From NCBI GenBank assembly GCA_945910005.1, contig OX246745.1, positions 43,852,251 through 43,916,250 on the forward strand: DNA of 64,000 nt, read 5' to 3'. This DNA comes from Isoperla grammatica (lineage: Eukaryota; Arthropoda; Insecta; Plecoptera; Perlodidae). Numbering within the stretch: the first letter of the stretch is position 1; each line of letters begins with the position of its first letter. Shown piece after piece: positions 23,050-33,300 of the stretch. Below the pieces are notes generated by a model, which was not told the DNA's origin, did no database searches, and was given only the letters and a program-made list of their open reading frames with translations. The position numbers were made by a program, and so were the translations under genes.

Positions 23050-23830
23050 CGGTCTCGACTCGAAAGTCCGCCGACTTTGGCCGGTCATTGCTTGAGACCG
23101 CGCGGGGATTTCAAACAGGACATGCTGTAGAGTATTCTTTACAAAACTAAAGTGTGGTTAAGTCATTCCAAATGGAAGATTGAGACATTATAACTACACC
23201 GGCAAGGCGGCAACTCACAGAGGCGCAGAAAGGTAAATAATAGGGATGACATCGGGTACCCGACTCCTACCCGACTCCTCTTGTACGCGACTCCATTTTC
23301 TAGGAGTCGACTCCTTCAAACGTCGGTTGCTGTGTGTAAGTGTATCATGTATTGGCGGTCTGTTTCCCTTTCTGTTTCCTTTTCCCTCCAATATTCGCCT
23401 AATATTACAAATCAGTAATAAAAAAAAACAAGAAAGAATTGTACTTTAAAGCCAAATCACTTTTTTTGCTCCCGCCTGGAACACACGCAGCCCGCCGAGG
23501 GTGTTGCATTGCAACATTGGTTAAAACTTAGAATTAATCGCTTTTACTTTATCTTTTTGTCGTTCGAGGAGTCGTCTCCTACCCGACTCCTAAGGCTCAG
23601 GAGCCGACTCCGATATTTACTACCTGATGTCATCACTAGTAAATAACATAGCAAGATATTATTGATTGCATTTCCACGGCCCCACCATATAAAATACACC
23701 GTGATCTATCACAACCACGGCATTCCGTTGCCAGGAGACACCAATAAACCCGGGCGTCGACCACAATGCAATCGACGCCGGTCGCCTTAACGGAATGCAA
23801 CCGAGGATCCAGACGGAATATTTTGGTTCC
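23050..23830. repeat. Dispersed repeat, copy 2, interrupted by a MITE
   Basis: Same family as 5928-6320, with matching blocks in the same order. Element A (23241-23638) splits it at GTAAATAA. The right part holds inverted GCATTCCGTTGC/AACGGAATGC motifs. No coding frame is conserved between the copies. Confidence 0.75.
23241..23638. mobile_element. hAT-type MITE with ACTCC-rich core (element A)
   Basis: The ends are TAGGGATGACATCGGGTA and, inverted, TAGTGATGACATCAGGTA. The target duplication is an exact GTAAATAA (23233-23240 and 23639-23646). The related locus at about 6091 has a single GTAAATAA and no insert. The subterminal regions repeat GACTCC/GGAGTC motifs. No protein is encoded. Confidence 0.93.
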
Positions 23831-23889
23831 AATATGAATCAACAGCAGAATGTTTCAGACACTGTAGGAGTAATGTGAGAACACCTCTC

Positions 23890-24510
23890 CTTAGGGAATA
23901 AAATACATAATGTCTTATGGTTAGTAACTAAGTAATGTGTGACTAGGCTTATAGACATGATTGTGATTGAAGGAATAGTTTCAATCCACACCGCCAGAGT
24001 AACTCGCCAAAATTAATCCGTTTAACTGGGTCCAGTTAACTTGATGAGTTGTTTGGGGTAGTTTGCATAAGCACCCGAAGGTGTTTGTTACAAAACCTTT
24101 GCATGTAATCAATCACAAGTTTGCAATAAAGGCAGTTAATTAATTTCTTGTTTCTGTTTATCATCTTGTAGGAGAAATATTTCAATTATTGCCATACGCA
24201 TTTGATTTTCTATTTTTGGTCCTCATTGCAGGCAAAGGAGAGTGTAAATAGTGAGAGGAATTTTGAAACAAATTGAAAAAGGAAATCATTGCATCGATTT
24301 GTCAATTTAGTGCATAGATTAAATAAGTTCATAGCTGATGGCATCTGAAGTCATTGAATCATGAGCATGAATTAATAAATTCTTTGAATGCAACATAATA
24401 AGAAATGATAAGAAATGAGTTTTGTAACTTTGTCATTGTGAGTGTTTTTACTTTGTGGTTTTGAAACCAATATAAACACTTCCATTGCCCTAAATGCTCA
24501 TCATTCTCGT
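23890..24510. other. PLD intron, no feature assigned
   Basis: AT-rich sequence leading to the acceptor of the second PX exon. Nothing else is supported. Confidence 0.5.
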
Positions 24511-24515
24511 TGTAG

Positions 24516-24636
24516 GTTTCCAAACAAGCCCGATGCCCTTATCTTGTATGAGAACATTGATATCCGCATCAAGCAGCTTGAAGATTACTTGAGGAATCTA
24601 CTCCGACTAAAGCTGTTCCGCAACCATCATGAGACG
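24516..24636 (+). CDS. Pld: Phospholipase D (PLD1/2 type), exon b: PX domain, end
   Basis: The acceptor is CGTTGTAG|G and the donor GAGACG|GTGAGT. The first base completes the split Arg codon, then 40 codons follow, including RKQLEDYL-like RIKQLEDYLRNLL and FRNHHET. This is the conserved end of the PLD PX domain that helps bind phosphoinositides. The exon ends in phase 0 and joins VHFMEVSHLSF of the next exon, as in the family, where this point is the PX-to-PH linker. About 11.9 kb of intron with nested mobile elements follows. Confidence 0.93.
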
Positions 24637-24819
24637 GTGAGTTGTTTCACATCCTGAATTAGCAGTGCATACCTTACATGCATCGAAAGCCAGGAAATGA
24701 TAGACTAAGTCAATCAAGTTATTCCTAAATTACCAAGAAGGAAGTTAACAATAGTAAAAGGCCTAATAAAGACTTAACTTTTACTTGACAATATGGGGAA
24801 AACAATTAGGTCAGATTGG

Positions 24820-24965
24820 AACACAATTAAAACGGGAGTTCGTAAGGGATCTAGTTAAGGACCAACCATGTTTAATTTGCACACAAATGATTTACCACTA
24901 AATGTGTCTTTGGACTTTTAATTCAATTTTCAGATGATAGTAACCATATCTTAACACATGCTGAA
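24820..24965 (+). pseudogene. Non-LTR retrotransposon RT relic
   Basis: The translation GVRKGSS-stop-GPTMFNLHTNDLPLN is a decayed form of the RT segment normally read as G.PQGS.LGP.LF..Y.NDLP. A frameshift then leads to FSDDS in place of the catalytic YADD/FADD motif. It has stops, a frameshift and no visible ends. It lies just outside the left TTAA of the piggyBac-like element. Confidence 0.7.
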
Positions 24966-25544
24966 TGGGAAGAATGAATGACATTGGCATTTTTTTTTAT
25001 TAACCCTTTCACTGTTAGCGAAAAAATGAGAAATACCCTCTGTGTTAGCCAAAAAAGGGGCTAACATATAAAATATAAATTCAGTCACTCAAGTATAGGT
25101 GATAAATTATACTTTTTCCCCATTAATATCTTAAACAAGTGAACCAAGCATTAAAAATGTGCAATTTGATAATTTTGATACCCGGAAAATGGTGGCCATC
25201 TTGGAAAATGTCACTTACAATAAGGTACATTGTGAATAACCCCCCCCAATAAAAAAATGTGAAGAGACAAAACTTAAAGCAAACGTAATCTAAAAGGAAA
25301 TAAAGTCATAAAAAAATATACAAAGTCATAGAGTAAACTTTTATGAACATTTATAGGGGTTGTCATAAACCCTATTGAGCAAAATACTGGGTTTGAAATC
25401 TGTCATCTCCAAATTTACTCAAATCTTGCAAAAATTCGATTTGAAACATTCAAGCCAAGAAGAAAATGTAACAGTTATTTTATTTTATTTTTACAGCCCT
25501 TATAGGGGTGGTTAATGGGTCATAAAAAAAAAAATATATATATA

Positions 25545-25578
25545 TTGGTGACCAAGACCGAAGCGTCGAAACGTCCAG
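25545..25578 (+). ncRNA. Hammerhead-ribozyme-like motif (variant core GUGACCA)
   Basis: Arrangement: UUG (stem I), GUGACCA then an extra A, stem II GAC-CGAAGC-GUC, GAA, a two-pair stem III ACGU, cleavage-site C, then CAG (stem I). Positions 3 and 8 would be G and C, the reverse of the usual C and G. Hammerhead motifs with short stem III are known from Penelope-like elements. Activity here is unproven, and stem I is only three pairs including one G-U. Confidence 0.45.
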
Positions 25579-25690
25579 AAGTTTTTGTGTTGTGTTTTTT
25601 GTTTTGTTTTGTGTCATCTACGCTACGCAGCCTGCCAAATGGTTTCAGGTAAGCTGTTGGCTCCTATCCTTCTTTCCCTCTCACACACAT
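25545..25690 (+). mobile_element. Solo Penelope-type terminal repeat with hammerhead-like motif
   Basis: It starts with a hammerhead-like motif (25545-25578), then a T/G-rich stretch, then TTTCAGGTAAGCTGTTGG and CCTATCCTTCTT, then an AT microsatellite. This is the same order as in the terminal repeats of the neighbouring full-length Penelope-like element, but the middle sequence differs. It therefore looks like the end of a related subfamily. It is not the same copy. Confidence 0.6.
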
Positions 25691-25837
25691 ATATATATAT
25701 ATATATACAGGATTAAAGAGAGGCCAAAAGGCTAGCAATATGATAGGTAGAAGGATAGACCCCAACAGCTTACCTGAATTGTAGACCGTGGTGGTATAGA
25801 GATAAAGACAACATATATAAAGGACAACACAAGTTTT

Positions 25838-25873
25838 CCGAGACGTTTCGGTACAAGACCTTGATCACTCGGG
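25838..25873 (-). ncRNA. Hammerhead-ribozyme-like motif in the Penelope terminal repeat (variant core GUGAUCA)
   Basis: On the minus strand: CCGA (stem I), GUGAUCA then an extra A, stem II GGU-CUUGU-ACC, GAA, stem III ACGU, C at the cleavage position, then UCGG. Stem I is four perfect pairs (CCGA/UCGG). Positions 3 and 8 are G and C, again swapped relative to the consensus. The right terminal repeat has the matching 3' half (TACCGAAACGTCTCGG) but four extra bases in the core and no matching stem I strand. Confidence 0.5.
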
Positions 25874-26026
25874 AGTAAGAAGACTACTGACTAACTAACC
25901 TAACCTATGAACTAAACTAGCTGGCCCTATTGGCTGTTGGGGGGGGGGGGGGGAGGGGGAGAGTGGCAGAAAGAAGGGGTTGGGAGGCTAGGAAGGTGGT
26001 GGGGGAAGCAGGGACATAGTTCCTCT

Positions 26027-28309
26027 TCACCGGATGTTTAAGTTGGGTGGAGTGCGAGATTTAGTTATCCACTGATGGGCCAACTCCCATCTTCGTAGCT
26101 CTCCTGGATTGCAGCTGGCAGGAAAAGATTTTATGATCCTGGTGGTGAAGCATGAATGGAATGGTAAGTCATGTAGTGCTGCATGTTCTGCCACGGGCTT
26201 CTCCATGTCTTGTTGGTTTACACTCTGTCTGTGTCCCGTCATACGCACACTGAGAGGGGTGGTTGTGAGTCCTACATACTCAGCCGGACAGCGAGTGCAT
26301 CTGAGCTGGTAAATCACATTGTCCGTGCTACAGGTGTTATGGTGCCGGATGGGGTAAACTCTGCCTGTGGCTTGGGCCTCAAAAGTGGTGGAGGGTGGAT
26401 GCATAATGCATGTCTTGCATCTAGGCCTATTGCAGGGGTAGGATCCTGTAGGCTGAGTTGTTGTGGTTTCTCTGGTTTGACAGTCGCGTCTAACCACTAG
26501 GTCTCCGATGTTGGGAGGACGTCTGAATGCCACTCTGGGGAGGGCGCTGAATATGTCCCTGGTTCTCGGAGAGGCCTGGAGAATATTAAAGCCATTCTTA
26601 AGGATGGCATTAAGAGCTTGGAGACCTGGGTGCCACTCGGTGGTTAGCGGGATAATGTCGCAGGTTGCGGGAGGCGTGGTCCTCGGTGGGCGATGAACTT
26701 GCTGCTCCACCCTGGCTCGGTCGTAGCCTCTGGCCACAAAAGCGGTGGTTATTCGCTGGCAGTAATTGGCAAGGTCACGATCGGTGGAACAGATGCGCCG
26801 TACCCTAACCGCCAGTGAATAAGGTAAGGCATGTTTAGTGTACGTGGGATGACAGCTATCGTGATGAAGGTACTGTTGGCTATTGGTGGGCTTGAAGTGG
26901 ACGGTCGTTCTAATGTGGCCTTCCTCGAGGAATACATCAACGTCCAGAAAGGTGATGTGATGGGTCGAAGTATCCCAAGTGAAGTTCACAGGGCAAGATG
27001 TGTTGAGCTCTAATAGGAACGAGTCTAGGGCTTCACGTCCGTGTGTCCAAATCACGAAGATGTCGTCAATAAACCTAAGCCAGCAGAGGGGTGTGCACCC
27101 CTGTTTTGCAAGAAAATCCTTCTCCAGCTTCCCCATGAACAAATTCGCGTAGGACGGAGCCATACGAGTACCCATGGCTGTACCTTGAACCTGTAGGTAG
27201 TGCCGGTCCTTGAAGCGGAAGTTGTTCTTACGTAGCACCATATGGGCTAGCTCAGTGAGAAACTGAGTGTCGGGTTTGGAGTGGCGAGGTCGTTGTCCCA
27301 GGTAGTATTCGATTGCGGATAGGCCTTGGGTGATTGGTATATTCGTGTACAAAGATGTTACATCGATAGTGGCCAAGATGGTGTTGTCCGGTAGGGGGGT
27401 GTTGATTTTGCGTAGCTTGTCGAGAAAGTCGAAAGTGTCGCGTATATGTGATTCAAGGCTGGTGGCGAAAGGTTGAAGATAGTGGTCCACAAAAGCAGAA
27501 ATGCGTTCCGTGGGAGAGTTGAAGCTTGACACAATAGGTCGGCCAGGGTTGCCAGGCTTATGAATTTTGGGAAGAAGGTAAAAAGTGGGGGTCCGAATGG
27601 GTTGAGGTATCAGAGTATTAAGGGTGGCTGCGTTAAATCCCTGGGACTTGCCATGTAAATTAAGGAAGTCGGCAATTTGTTGTCGGTGGATGTTGGTGAG
27701 ATCTTCTTTGAGGGGTCTGTATGTGGTCTGGTCTGAAAGCTGTCGATCCGCCTCAGCAACGTAAGCCTCAATATCCTGTACTACCACACATGATCCCTTG
27801 TCGGCAGGAAGAATTATGATATCGTGGTTGCTTTGAAGGGTTCGGAGGGCCTTCTGCTCTTCCAAAGTGAGGTTAGGTGTATTCGGTAAGTTTTCAGCAA
27901 AATTTAGGTTAGAGACTTGGGCCAGGAGATGATTACTGTAGAGTTCCAGCGGGTGATCCGGAGGAAGAGGTTTAGGCTCAAAGTTGGACTTGGCCTTAAA
28001 CCTGTTCACGGCTGGATGGATGGTCTGGGTGTCGTCCTGTGTGAAAGGTTGTTCAGAAAATTGGAGTTTGAGCTTTAAATTTCGGGTAAATGCGACTGTG
28101 TCCTTGACAAGTTTAAAATGATCAAATTTAGGCTTAGGAACAAAGGAAAGGCCTTTGGCAAGGACCTTTTGTTCTCCAGTTGAAAGATTGTAAGATGAGA
28201 GATTGCACACTGATCTAATGTTGTTTTCACTGGGTGTCTCGATCGTGGGTTTAGAAACTGGCATCTGTTTGGGGAGCCTGGGTACGTACGATAGGCTCAG
28301 GTTTGGCAA
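26027..28309 (-). CDS. Penelope-like element protein: reverse transcriptase plus GIY-YIG endonuclease (760 aa)
   Basis: The N-terminal part has the family's LS..E..VLAKGLSFVPKP motif (about residues 40-60). RT motifs follow: ATIDVTSLYTNIP (about 320), QGTAMGTRMAPSYANLFMG (about 385) and the catalytic LRFIDDIFVIW (about 415), where FIDD stands for the usual YxDD. A CX2C-type segment, CNRPRCKTC, lies near 640. A GIY-YIG nuclease ends the protein: VIYQLRCTRCPAEYVGL, then GHRQS. Penelope elements copy RNA into DNA at nicks made by this nuclease. The frame is open throughout. Upstream, 28251-28529 in another frame encodes NHLKKLSSLTKFYLKHN, which probably belongs to the true N terminus, so one frameshift near 28270-28300 is likely. 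Confidence 0.93.
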   Translation of the reverse strand: MPNLSLSYVPRLPKQMPVSKPTIETPSENNIRSVCNLSSYNLSTGEQKVLAKGLSFVPKPKFDHFKLVKDTVAFTRNLKLKLQFSEQPFTQDDTQTIHPAVNRFKAKSNFEPKPLPPDHPLELYSNHLLAQVSNLNFAENLPNTPNLTLEEQKALRTLQSNHDIIILPADKGSCVVVQDIEAYVAEADRQLSDQTTYRPLKEDLTNIHRQQIADFLNLHGKSQGFNAATLNTLIPQPIRTPTFYLLPKIHKPGNPGRPIVSSFNSPTERISAFVDHYLQPFATSLESHIRDTFDFLDKLRKINTPLPDNTILATIDVTSLYTNIPITQGLSAIEYYLGQRPRHSKPDTQFLTELAHMVLRKNNFRFKDRHYLQVQGTAMGTRMAPSYANLFMGKLEKDFLAKQGCTPLCWLRFIDDIFVIWTHGREALDSFLLELNTSCPVNFTWDTSTHHITFLDVDVFLEEGHIRTTVHFKPTNSQQYLHHDSCHPTYTKHALPYSLAVRVRRICSTDRDLANYCQRITTAFVARGYDRARVEQQVHRPPRTTPPATCDIIPLTTEWHPGLQALNAILKNGFNILQASPRTRDIFSALPRVAFRRPPNIGDLVVRRDCQTRETTTTQPTGSYPCNRPRCKTCIMHPPSTTFEAQATGRVYPIRHHNTCSTDNVIYQLRCTRCPAEYVGLTTTPLSVRMTGHRQSVNQQDMEKPVAEHAALHDLPFHSCFTTRIIKSFPASCNPGELRRWELAHQWITKSRTPPNLNIR

Positions 28310-28651
28310 GGCCTATGAGGTCGGCGATATTAGGCCTAATTCCTATAAGCGGCGGCGCGGTATTGGGCCTAGGCTCAAGGCCTGTAGGAAGTGTAAAGTT
28401 GTGCTTTAGATAAAACTTAGTGAGGCTGGAAAGTTTCTTCAGATGGTTTGCTGAATTATATAATAATGCATTGTGGGCCTGAAGAATAATGTCGTTAACA
28501 GTACCACACAGGTGTGGGTGACTCAGCAAGGTAACTTGTATGTACCGAAACGTCTCGGAAAACTTGTGTTGTCCTTTATATATGTTGTCTTTATCTCTAT
28601 ACCACCACGGTCTACAATTCAGGTAAGCTGTTGGGGTCTATCCTTCTACCT

Positions 28652-28653
<2 letters not shown>

Positions 28654-28700
<47 letters not shown>
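28654..28700. repeat. AT microsatellite
   Basis: A run of alternating A and T between the right end of the Penelope-like element and the palindrome. A second run (29040-29062) sits at the other end of the palindrome, and a third (25688-25708) lies left of the Penelope-like element. Confidence 0.95.
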
Positions 28701-28703
<3 letters not shown>

Positions 28704-28733
28704 ATTCTGTAGGTTTTCGCGGACTGAAGAAGA

Positions 28734-29040
28734 TGTAGTAGTAGGTTTTCGGGTTGCTGTCCACGTTACTTGCTCTTTAGAGACTGGTTGCTGGCCCAGA
28801 AATGGGCCATTGTCAATGTCTCGACGTTTCGACAAAATCGCATTTGCCATCTTCAGGAAGATTCGTTGGTTTCCGAAGCTGAGATTCGGTTCTCAGCTTC
28901 GGAAACCAACGAATCTTCCTGAAGATGGCAAATGCGATTTTGTCGAAACGTCGAGACATTGACAATGGCCAATTTCTGGGCCAGCAACCAGTCTATAAAG
29001 AGCAAGTAACGTGGACAGCAACCCGAAAACCTACTACTAC
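28734..29040. repeat. Long palindrome (arms about 145 bp) carrying a hammerhead-like motif in each arm
   Basis: The left arm starts GTAGTAGTAGGTTTTCGGG and the right arm ends with its inverse, CCCGAAAACCTACTACTAC. Only a few mismatches separate the arms (for example TTTAGAGAC/GTCTATAAA and AGAAATGGG/CCAATTTCT). The central loop is about six bases, near 28886. AT runs flank it on both sides. It resembles two related terminal-repeat fragments joined in inverted orientation. Confidence 0.9.
28915..28956 (+). ncRNA. Hammerhead-ribozyme-like motif in the palindrome (consensus-type core CUGAAGA)
   Basis: Core CUGAAGA (position 7 is free in hammerheads), then an extra U, stem II GGCAAAU-GCG-AUUUUGUC with a one-base bulge and a G-U pair, GAA, stem III ACGU and the cleavage C. 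Stem I is only about three pairs (UUC/GAG with one G-U). The mirror copy lies on the minus strand at 28815-28862. Confidence 0.4.
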
Positions 29041-29389
29041 ATATATATATATATATATATAAATTTCTAGTGAAAATGTGTAAATTTACTTGTAAATATA
29101 CTTTTTGCTAAATTATAAGTATGGTTCACTAGTTACACACCACAGGCAACATAAAATAGGCCTGGGTTGATATTAGACTGTCCAACACGACATTCACGCC
29201 TAGAACTACGTCCCCTTGGCTATTAGGCCTAGGCCTAGGCCTACCTTGAGCAACCACGGCCTAGCCTACTACCTGGGCATTGTTGGGATAGTGTTCACTA
29301 ACAATTATACTAGGGCCTAGGCCTAGTGGGTCCAACATCAAGGTCTACATCACTTTCAATTACCTCATCTAGGCCTAGGCCTACCTGTT

Positions 29390-29548
29390 TTATTTCTTAT
29401 GTAGGCCTACGTCTTCCGTCACAATCTCATGATCTGTCACATCATCATACAACTCGCCTAGCGAAGATTCGGCATCGTCACTCTCTTCTACATCACTATT
29501 GATGTCTAACACATACTCCCGTATCATAGCATCTGATAATCCACTCAT
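29390..29548 (-). pseudogene. piggyBac-type transposase N-terminal fragment
   Basis: A start at 29548 reads MSGLSDAMIREYVLDINSD followed by a stretch rich in Asp, Glu and Ser, typical of the acidic N terminus of piggyBac-family transposases. It sits about 300 bp inside the right TTAA end in the expected orientation. The frame stops at 29390 and the catalytic DDD domain is absent, so it is a remnant. The similar acidic fragment at 63695 has the same arrangement relative to a TTAACCCTT end. Confidence 0.6.
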
Positions 29549-29869
29549 TTTCTGTGGTTTTAGAAGCAAAACAGTTGCGAGGAAATGCAATGTAAACAAA
29601 AGCTAAAACCACGTCGCATTCGTCGTATCTTCTTCCGCTCACTTGGTTTCTTGTGGCCACAAGATTGTGCACGCATACGGCCAGTAGGACAATCAAACGA
29701 CGAATACAGGAAGCCGTTTCATATCGATTTTGAAGCAATAGTTTAGGCGGGAGAATTGAAAGACTTGCCGGACGCATCTAATACGTCCGTAACACACACA
29801 GGGCGGCGCGTGGCGGACGTATGAGATACGTCCATAACAGTGAAGCGGTTAAGAACGATAGGTACGCTC

Positions 29870-30196
29870 ACGTCAAAACCCACAACAAATTGTTATCTTT
29901 AATTATATCTCAAGAATCCTTCTCGAACGTAAAATCTGAATAGTCAGCGTGCTGTGAGCCCTACAAGGTGAATGTTAAATGTATTTAACATTATAATCAG
30001 TATGACTGTGATTTTTATTTAATAAATTACTAATTAAATAAGTATTACAGTCATACTGATTATAGTGTTAGATACATTTATCATTCAGTCTGTAGGGCTT
30101 ACTAAACCACAGCACACTGATTATTCAGATTTTCGATTTCGAGGTGCTTTCTTGAGTTATAGTAAAAATATGAACTTTTTTTGCGGTTTTTGACGT
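29870..30196. mobile_element. Foldback MITE
   Basis: The outer ends ACGTCAAAACCC and, inverted, ACGTCAAAAACCGC match. Long inverted arms follow: AATCTGAATAGTCAGCGTGC with its inverse near 30110-30140, and ATAATCAGTATGACTGT with its inverse near 30048-30063. The centre is AT-rich, near 30025. There is no coding capacity. It lies 17 bp outside the right TTAA of the piggyBac-like element. No target duplication was identified. Confidence 0.75.
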
Positions 30197-30336
30197 AAAG
30201 CTACTCTTCCCTCTTAAAGAAAGGACATCCTGTAAATCTCACGAATCCAAAAACAAACCTTTTACATAACTTCATTTTCTGTATTAATTCAACAAGATCA
30301 CAACCAAGAAGAAAGAGTAGAACAAGTGCACCTAAA

Positions 30337-33300
30337 CAAAGAATAAAACAACAATTAATGACAAAGAAGTTTCAACAAAGATAAGTCAGTCGATCAAACA
30401 CCTCAATACGTACAATCAAAGAATAAACAACAATTAATGACAAAGAAGTTTCAACAAAGATATGTCAGTCGATCAAACACCTCAATACATACAATCAAAG
30501 AATAAACAACAATTAATGCAAAGAAATTTCAACAAACAAAGATATGTCAGTCGATCAAACACCTCAATACGTACAATCAAAGAATAAACAACAATTAATG
30601 CAAAGAAATTTCAACAAACAAAGATATGTCAGTCGATCAAACACCTCAATACATACAATCAAAGAATAAACAACAATTAATGACAAAGAAGTTTCAACAA
30701 AGATATGTCAGTCGATCAAACACCTCAATACATACAATCAAAGAATAAACAACAATTAATGACAAAGAAATTTCAACAAACAAAGATATGTCAGTCGATC
30801 AAACACCTCAATACATACAATCAAAGAATAAACAACAATTAATGCAAAGAAATTTCAACAAACAAAGATATGTCAGTCGATCAAACACCTCAATACGTAC
30901 AATCAAAGAATAAACAACAATTATTGCAAAGAAATTTCAACAAACAAAGATATGTCAGTCGATCAAACACCTCAATACATACAATCAAAGAATAAACAAC
31001 AATTAATGACAAAGAAGTTTCAACAAAGATATGTCAGTCGATCAAACACCTCAATACATACAATCAAAGAATAAACAACAATTAATGACAAAGAAATTTC
31101 AACAAACAAAGATATGTCAGTCGATCAAACACCTCAATACATACAATCAAAGAATAAGCAACAATCAATGACAAAGAAGTTTCAACAAAGATATGTCAGT
31201 CGATCAAACACCTCAATACATACAATCAAAGAATAAACAACAATTAATGACAAAGAAGTTTCAACAAAGATATGTCAGTCGATCAAACACTTCAATACAT
31301 AGGGTCCAATCAAAGAATAATCAACAATTAATGCAAAGAAATTTCAACAAACAAAGATATGTCAGTCGATCAAACACCTCAATACGTACAATCAAAGAAT
31401 AAACAACAATTAATGCAAAGAAATTTCAACAAACAAAGATATGTCAGTCGATCAAACACCTCAATACGTACAATCAAAGAATAAACAACAATTAATGCAA
31501 AGAAATTTCAACAAACAAAGATATGTCAGTCGATCAAACACCTCAATACATACAATCAAAGAATAAACAACAATTAATGACAAAGAAGTTTCAACAAAGA
31601 TATGTCAGTCGATCAAACACCTCAATACATACAATCAAAGAATAAGCAACAATCAATGACAAAGAAGTTTCAACAAAGATATGTCAGTCGATCAAACACC
31701 TCAATACATACAATCAAAGAATAAACAACAATCGATGACAAAGAAGTTTCAACAAAGATATGTCAGTCGATCAAACACCTCAATACATACAATCAAAGAA
31801 TAAACAACAATTAATGACAAAGAAGTTTCAACAAAGATATGTCAGTCGATCAAACACCTCAATACATACAATCAAAGAATAAACAACAATCGATGACAAA
31901 GAAGTTTCAACAAAGATATGTCAGTCGATCAAACACCTCAATACATACAATCAAAGAATAAGCAACAATCAATGACAAAGAAGTTTCAACAAAGATATGT
32001 CAGTCGATCAAACACCTCAATACATACAATCAAAGAATAAACAACAATCGATGACAAAGAAGTTTCAACAAAGATATGTCAGTCGATCAAACACCTCAAT
32101 ACATACAATCAAAGAATAAACAACAATTAATGACAAAGAAGTTTCAACAAAGATATGTCAGTCGATCAAACACCTCAATACATACAATCAAAGAATAAAC
32201 AACAATTAATGCAAAGAAATTTCAACAAACAAAGATATGTCAGTCGATCAAACACCTCAATACGTACAATCAAAGAATAAACAACAATTAATGCAAAGAA
32301 ATTTCAACAAACAAAGATATGTCAGTCGATCAAACACCTCAATACGTACAATCAAAGAATAAACAACAATTAATGCAAAGAAATTTCAACAAACAAAGAT
32401 ATGTCAGTCGATCAAACACCTCAATACATACAATCAAAGAATAAACAACAATTAATGACAAAGAAGTTTCAACAAAGATATGTCAGTCGATCAAACACCT
32501 CAATACATACAATCAAAGAATAAGCAACAATCAATGACAAAGAAGTTTCAACAAAGATATGTCAGTCGATCAAACACCTCAATACATACAATCAAAGAAT
32601 AAACAACAATCGATGACAAAGAAGTTTCAACAAAGATATGTCAGTCGATCAAACACCTCAATACATACAATCAAAGAATAAACAACAATTAATGACAAAG
32701 AAGTTTCAACAAAGATATGTCAGTCGATCAAACACCTCAATACATACAATCAAAGAATAAACAACAATCGATGACAAAGAAGTTTCAACAAAGATATGTC
32801 AGTCGATCAAACACCTCAATACATACAATCAAAGAATAAGCAACAATCAATGACAAAGAAGTTTCAACAAAGATATGTCAGTCGATCAAACACCTCAATA
32901 CATACAATCAAAGAATAAACAACAATCGATGACAAAGAAGTTTCAACAAAGATATGTCAGTCGATCAAACACCTCAATACATACAATCAAAGAATAAACA
33001 ACAATTAATGACAAAGAAGTTTCAACAAAGATATGTCAGTCGATCAAACACCTCAATACATACAATCAAAGAATAAACAACAATTAATGCAAAGAAATTT
33101 CAACAAACAAAGATATGTCAGTCGATCAAACACCTCAATACGTACAATCAAAGAATAAACAACAATTAATGCAAAGAAATTTCAACAAACAAAGATATGT
33201 CAGTCGATCAAACACCTCAATACGTACAATCAAAGAATAAACAACAATTAATGCAAAGAAATTTCAACAAACAAAGATATGTCAGTCGATCAAACACCTC

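Larger units (their letters stand above)
25738..28658 (-). mobile_element. Penelope-like element with inverted terminal repeats
   Basis: The left end (25738-25853) and right end (28543-28658) are inverted copies of about 115 bp that look identical. They contain TTACCTGAATTGTAGACC and the GAGACGTTTCGG segment. The single large minus-strand ORF lies between them. AT microsatellites adjoin both sides, as is common for insertions of this class. Identical terminal repeats and an open ORF suggest a recent insertion. It is nested in a piggyBac-like element inside a PLD intron. Confidence 0.85.
25004..29848 (-). mobile_element. piggyBac-like element, composite with nested insertions
   Basis: It is flanked by TTAA on both sides (25000-25003 and 29849-29852). 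The left end CCCTTTCACTGTTAGCG and the inverted right end CCGCTTCACTGTTATGG agree at 13 of 17 positions. Near the right end, on the minus strand, an acidic transposase-like N terminus begins at 29548. The remainder of a transposase is not visible. A Penelope-like element and a long palindrome occupy the interior. Subterminal ACGTCC/GGACGT repeats lie at about 29780-29835. Confidence 0.7.

Noticed and set aside
26109..28409. Plus-strand ORFs of 60-105 codons over the Penelope-like gene
   Set aside because: They lie opposite the 760-codon RT/GIY-YIG frame and have no recognisable product.
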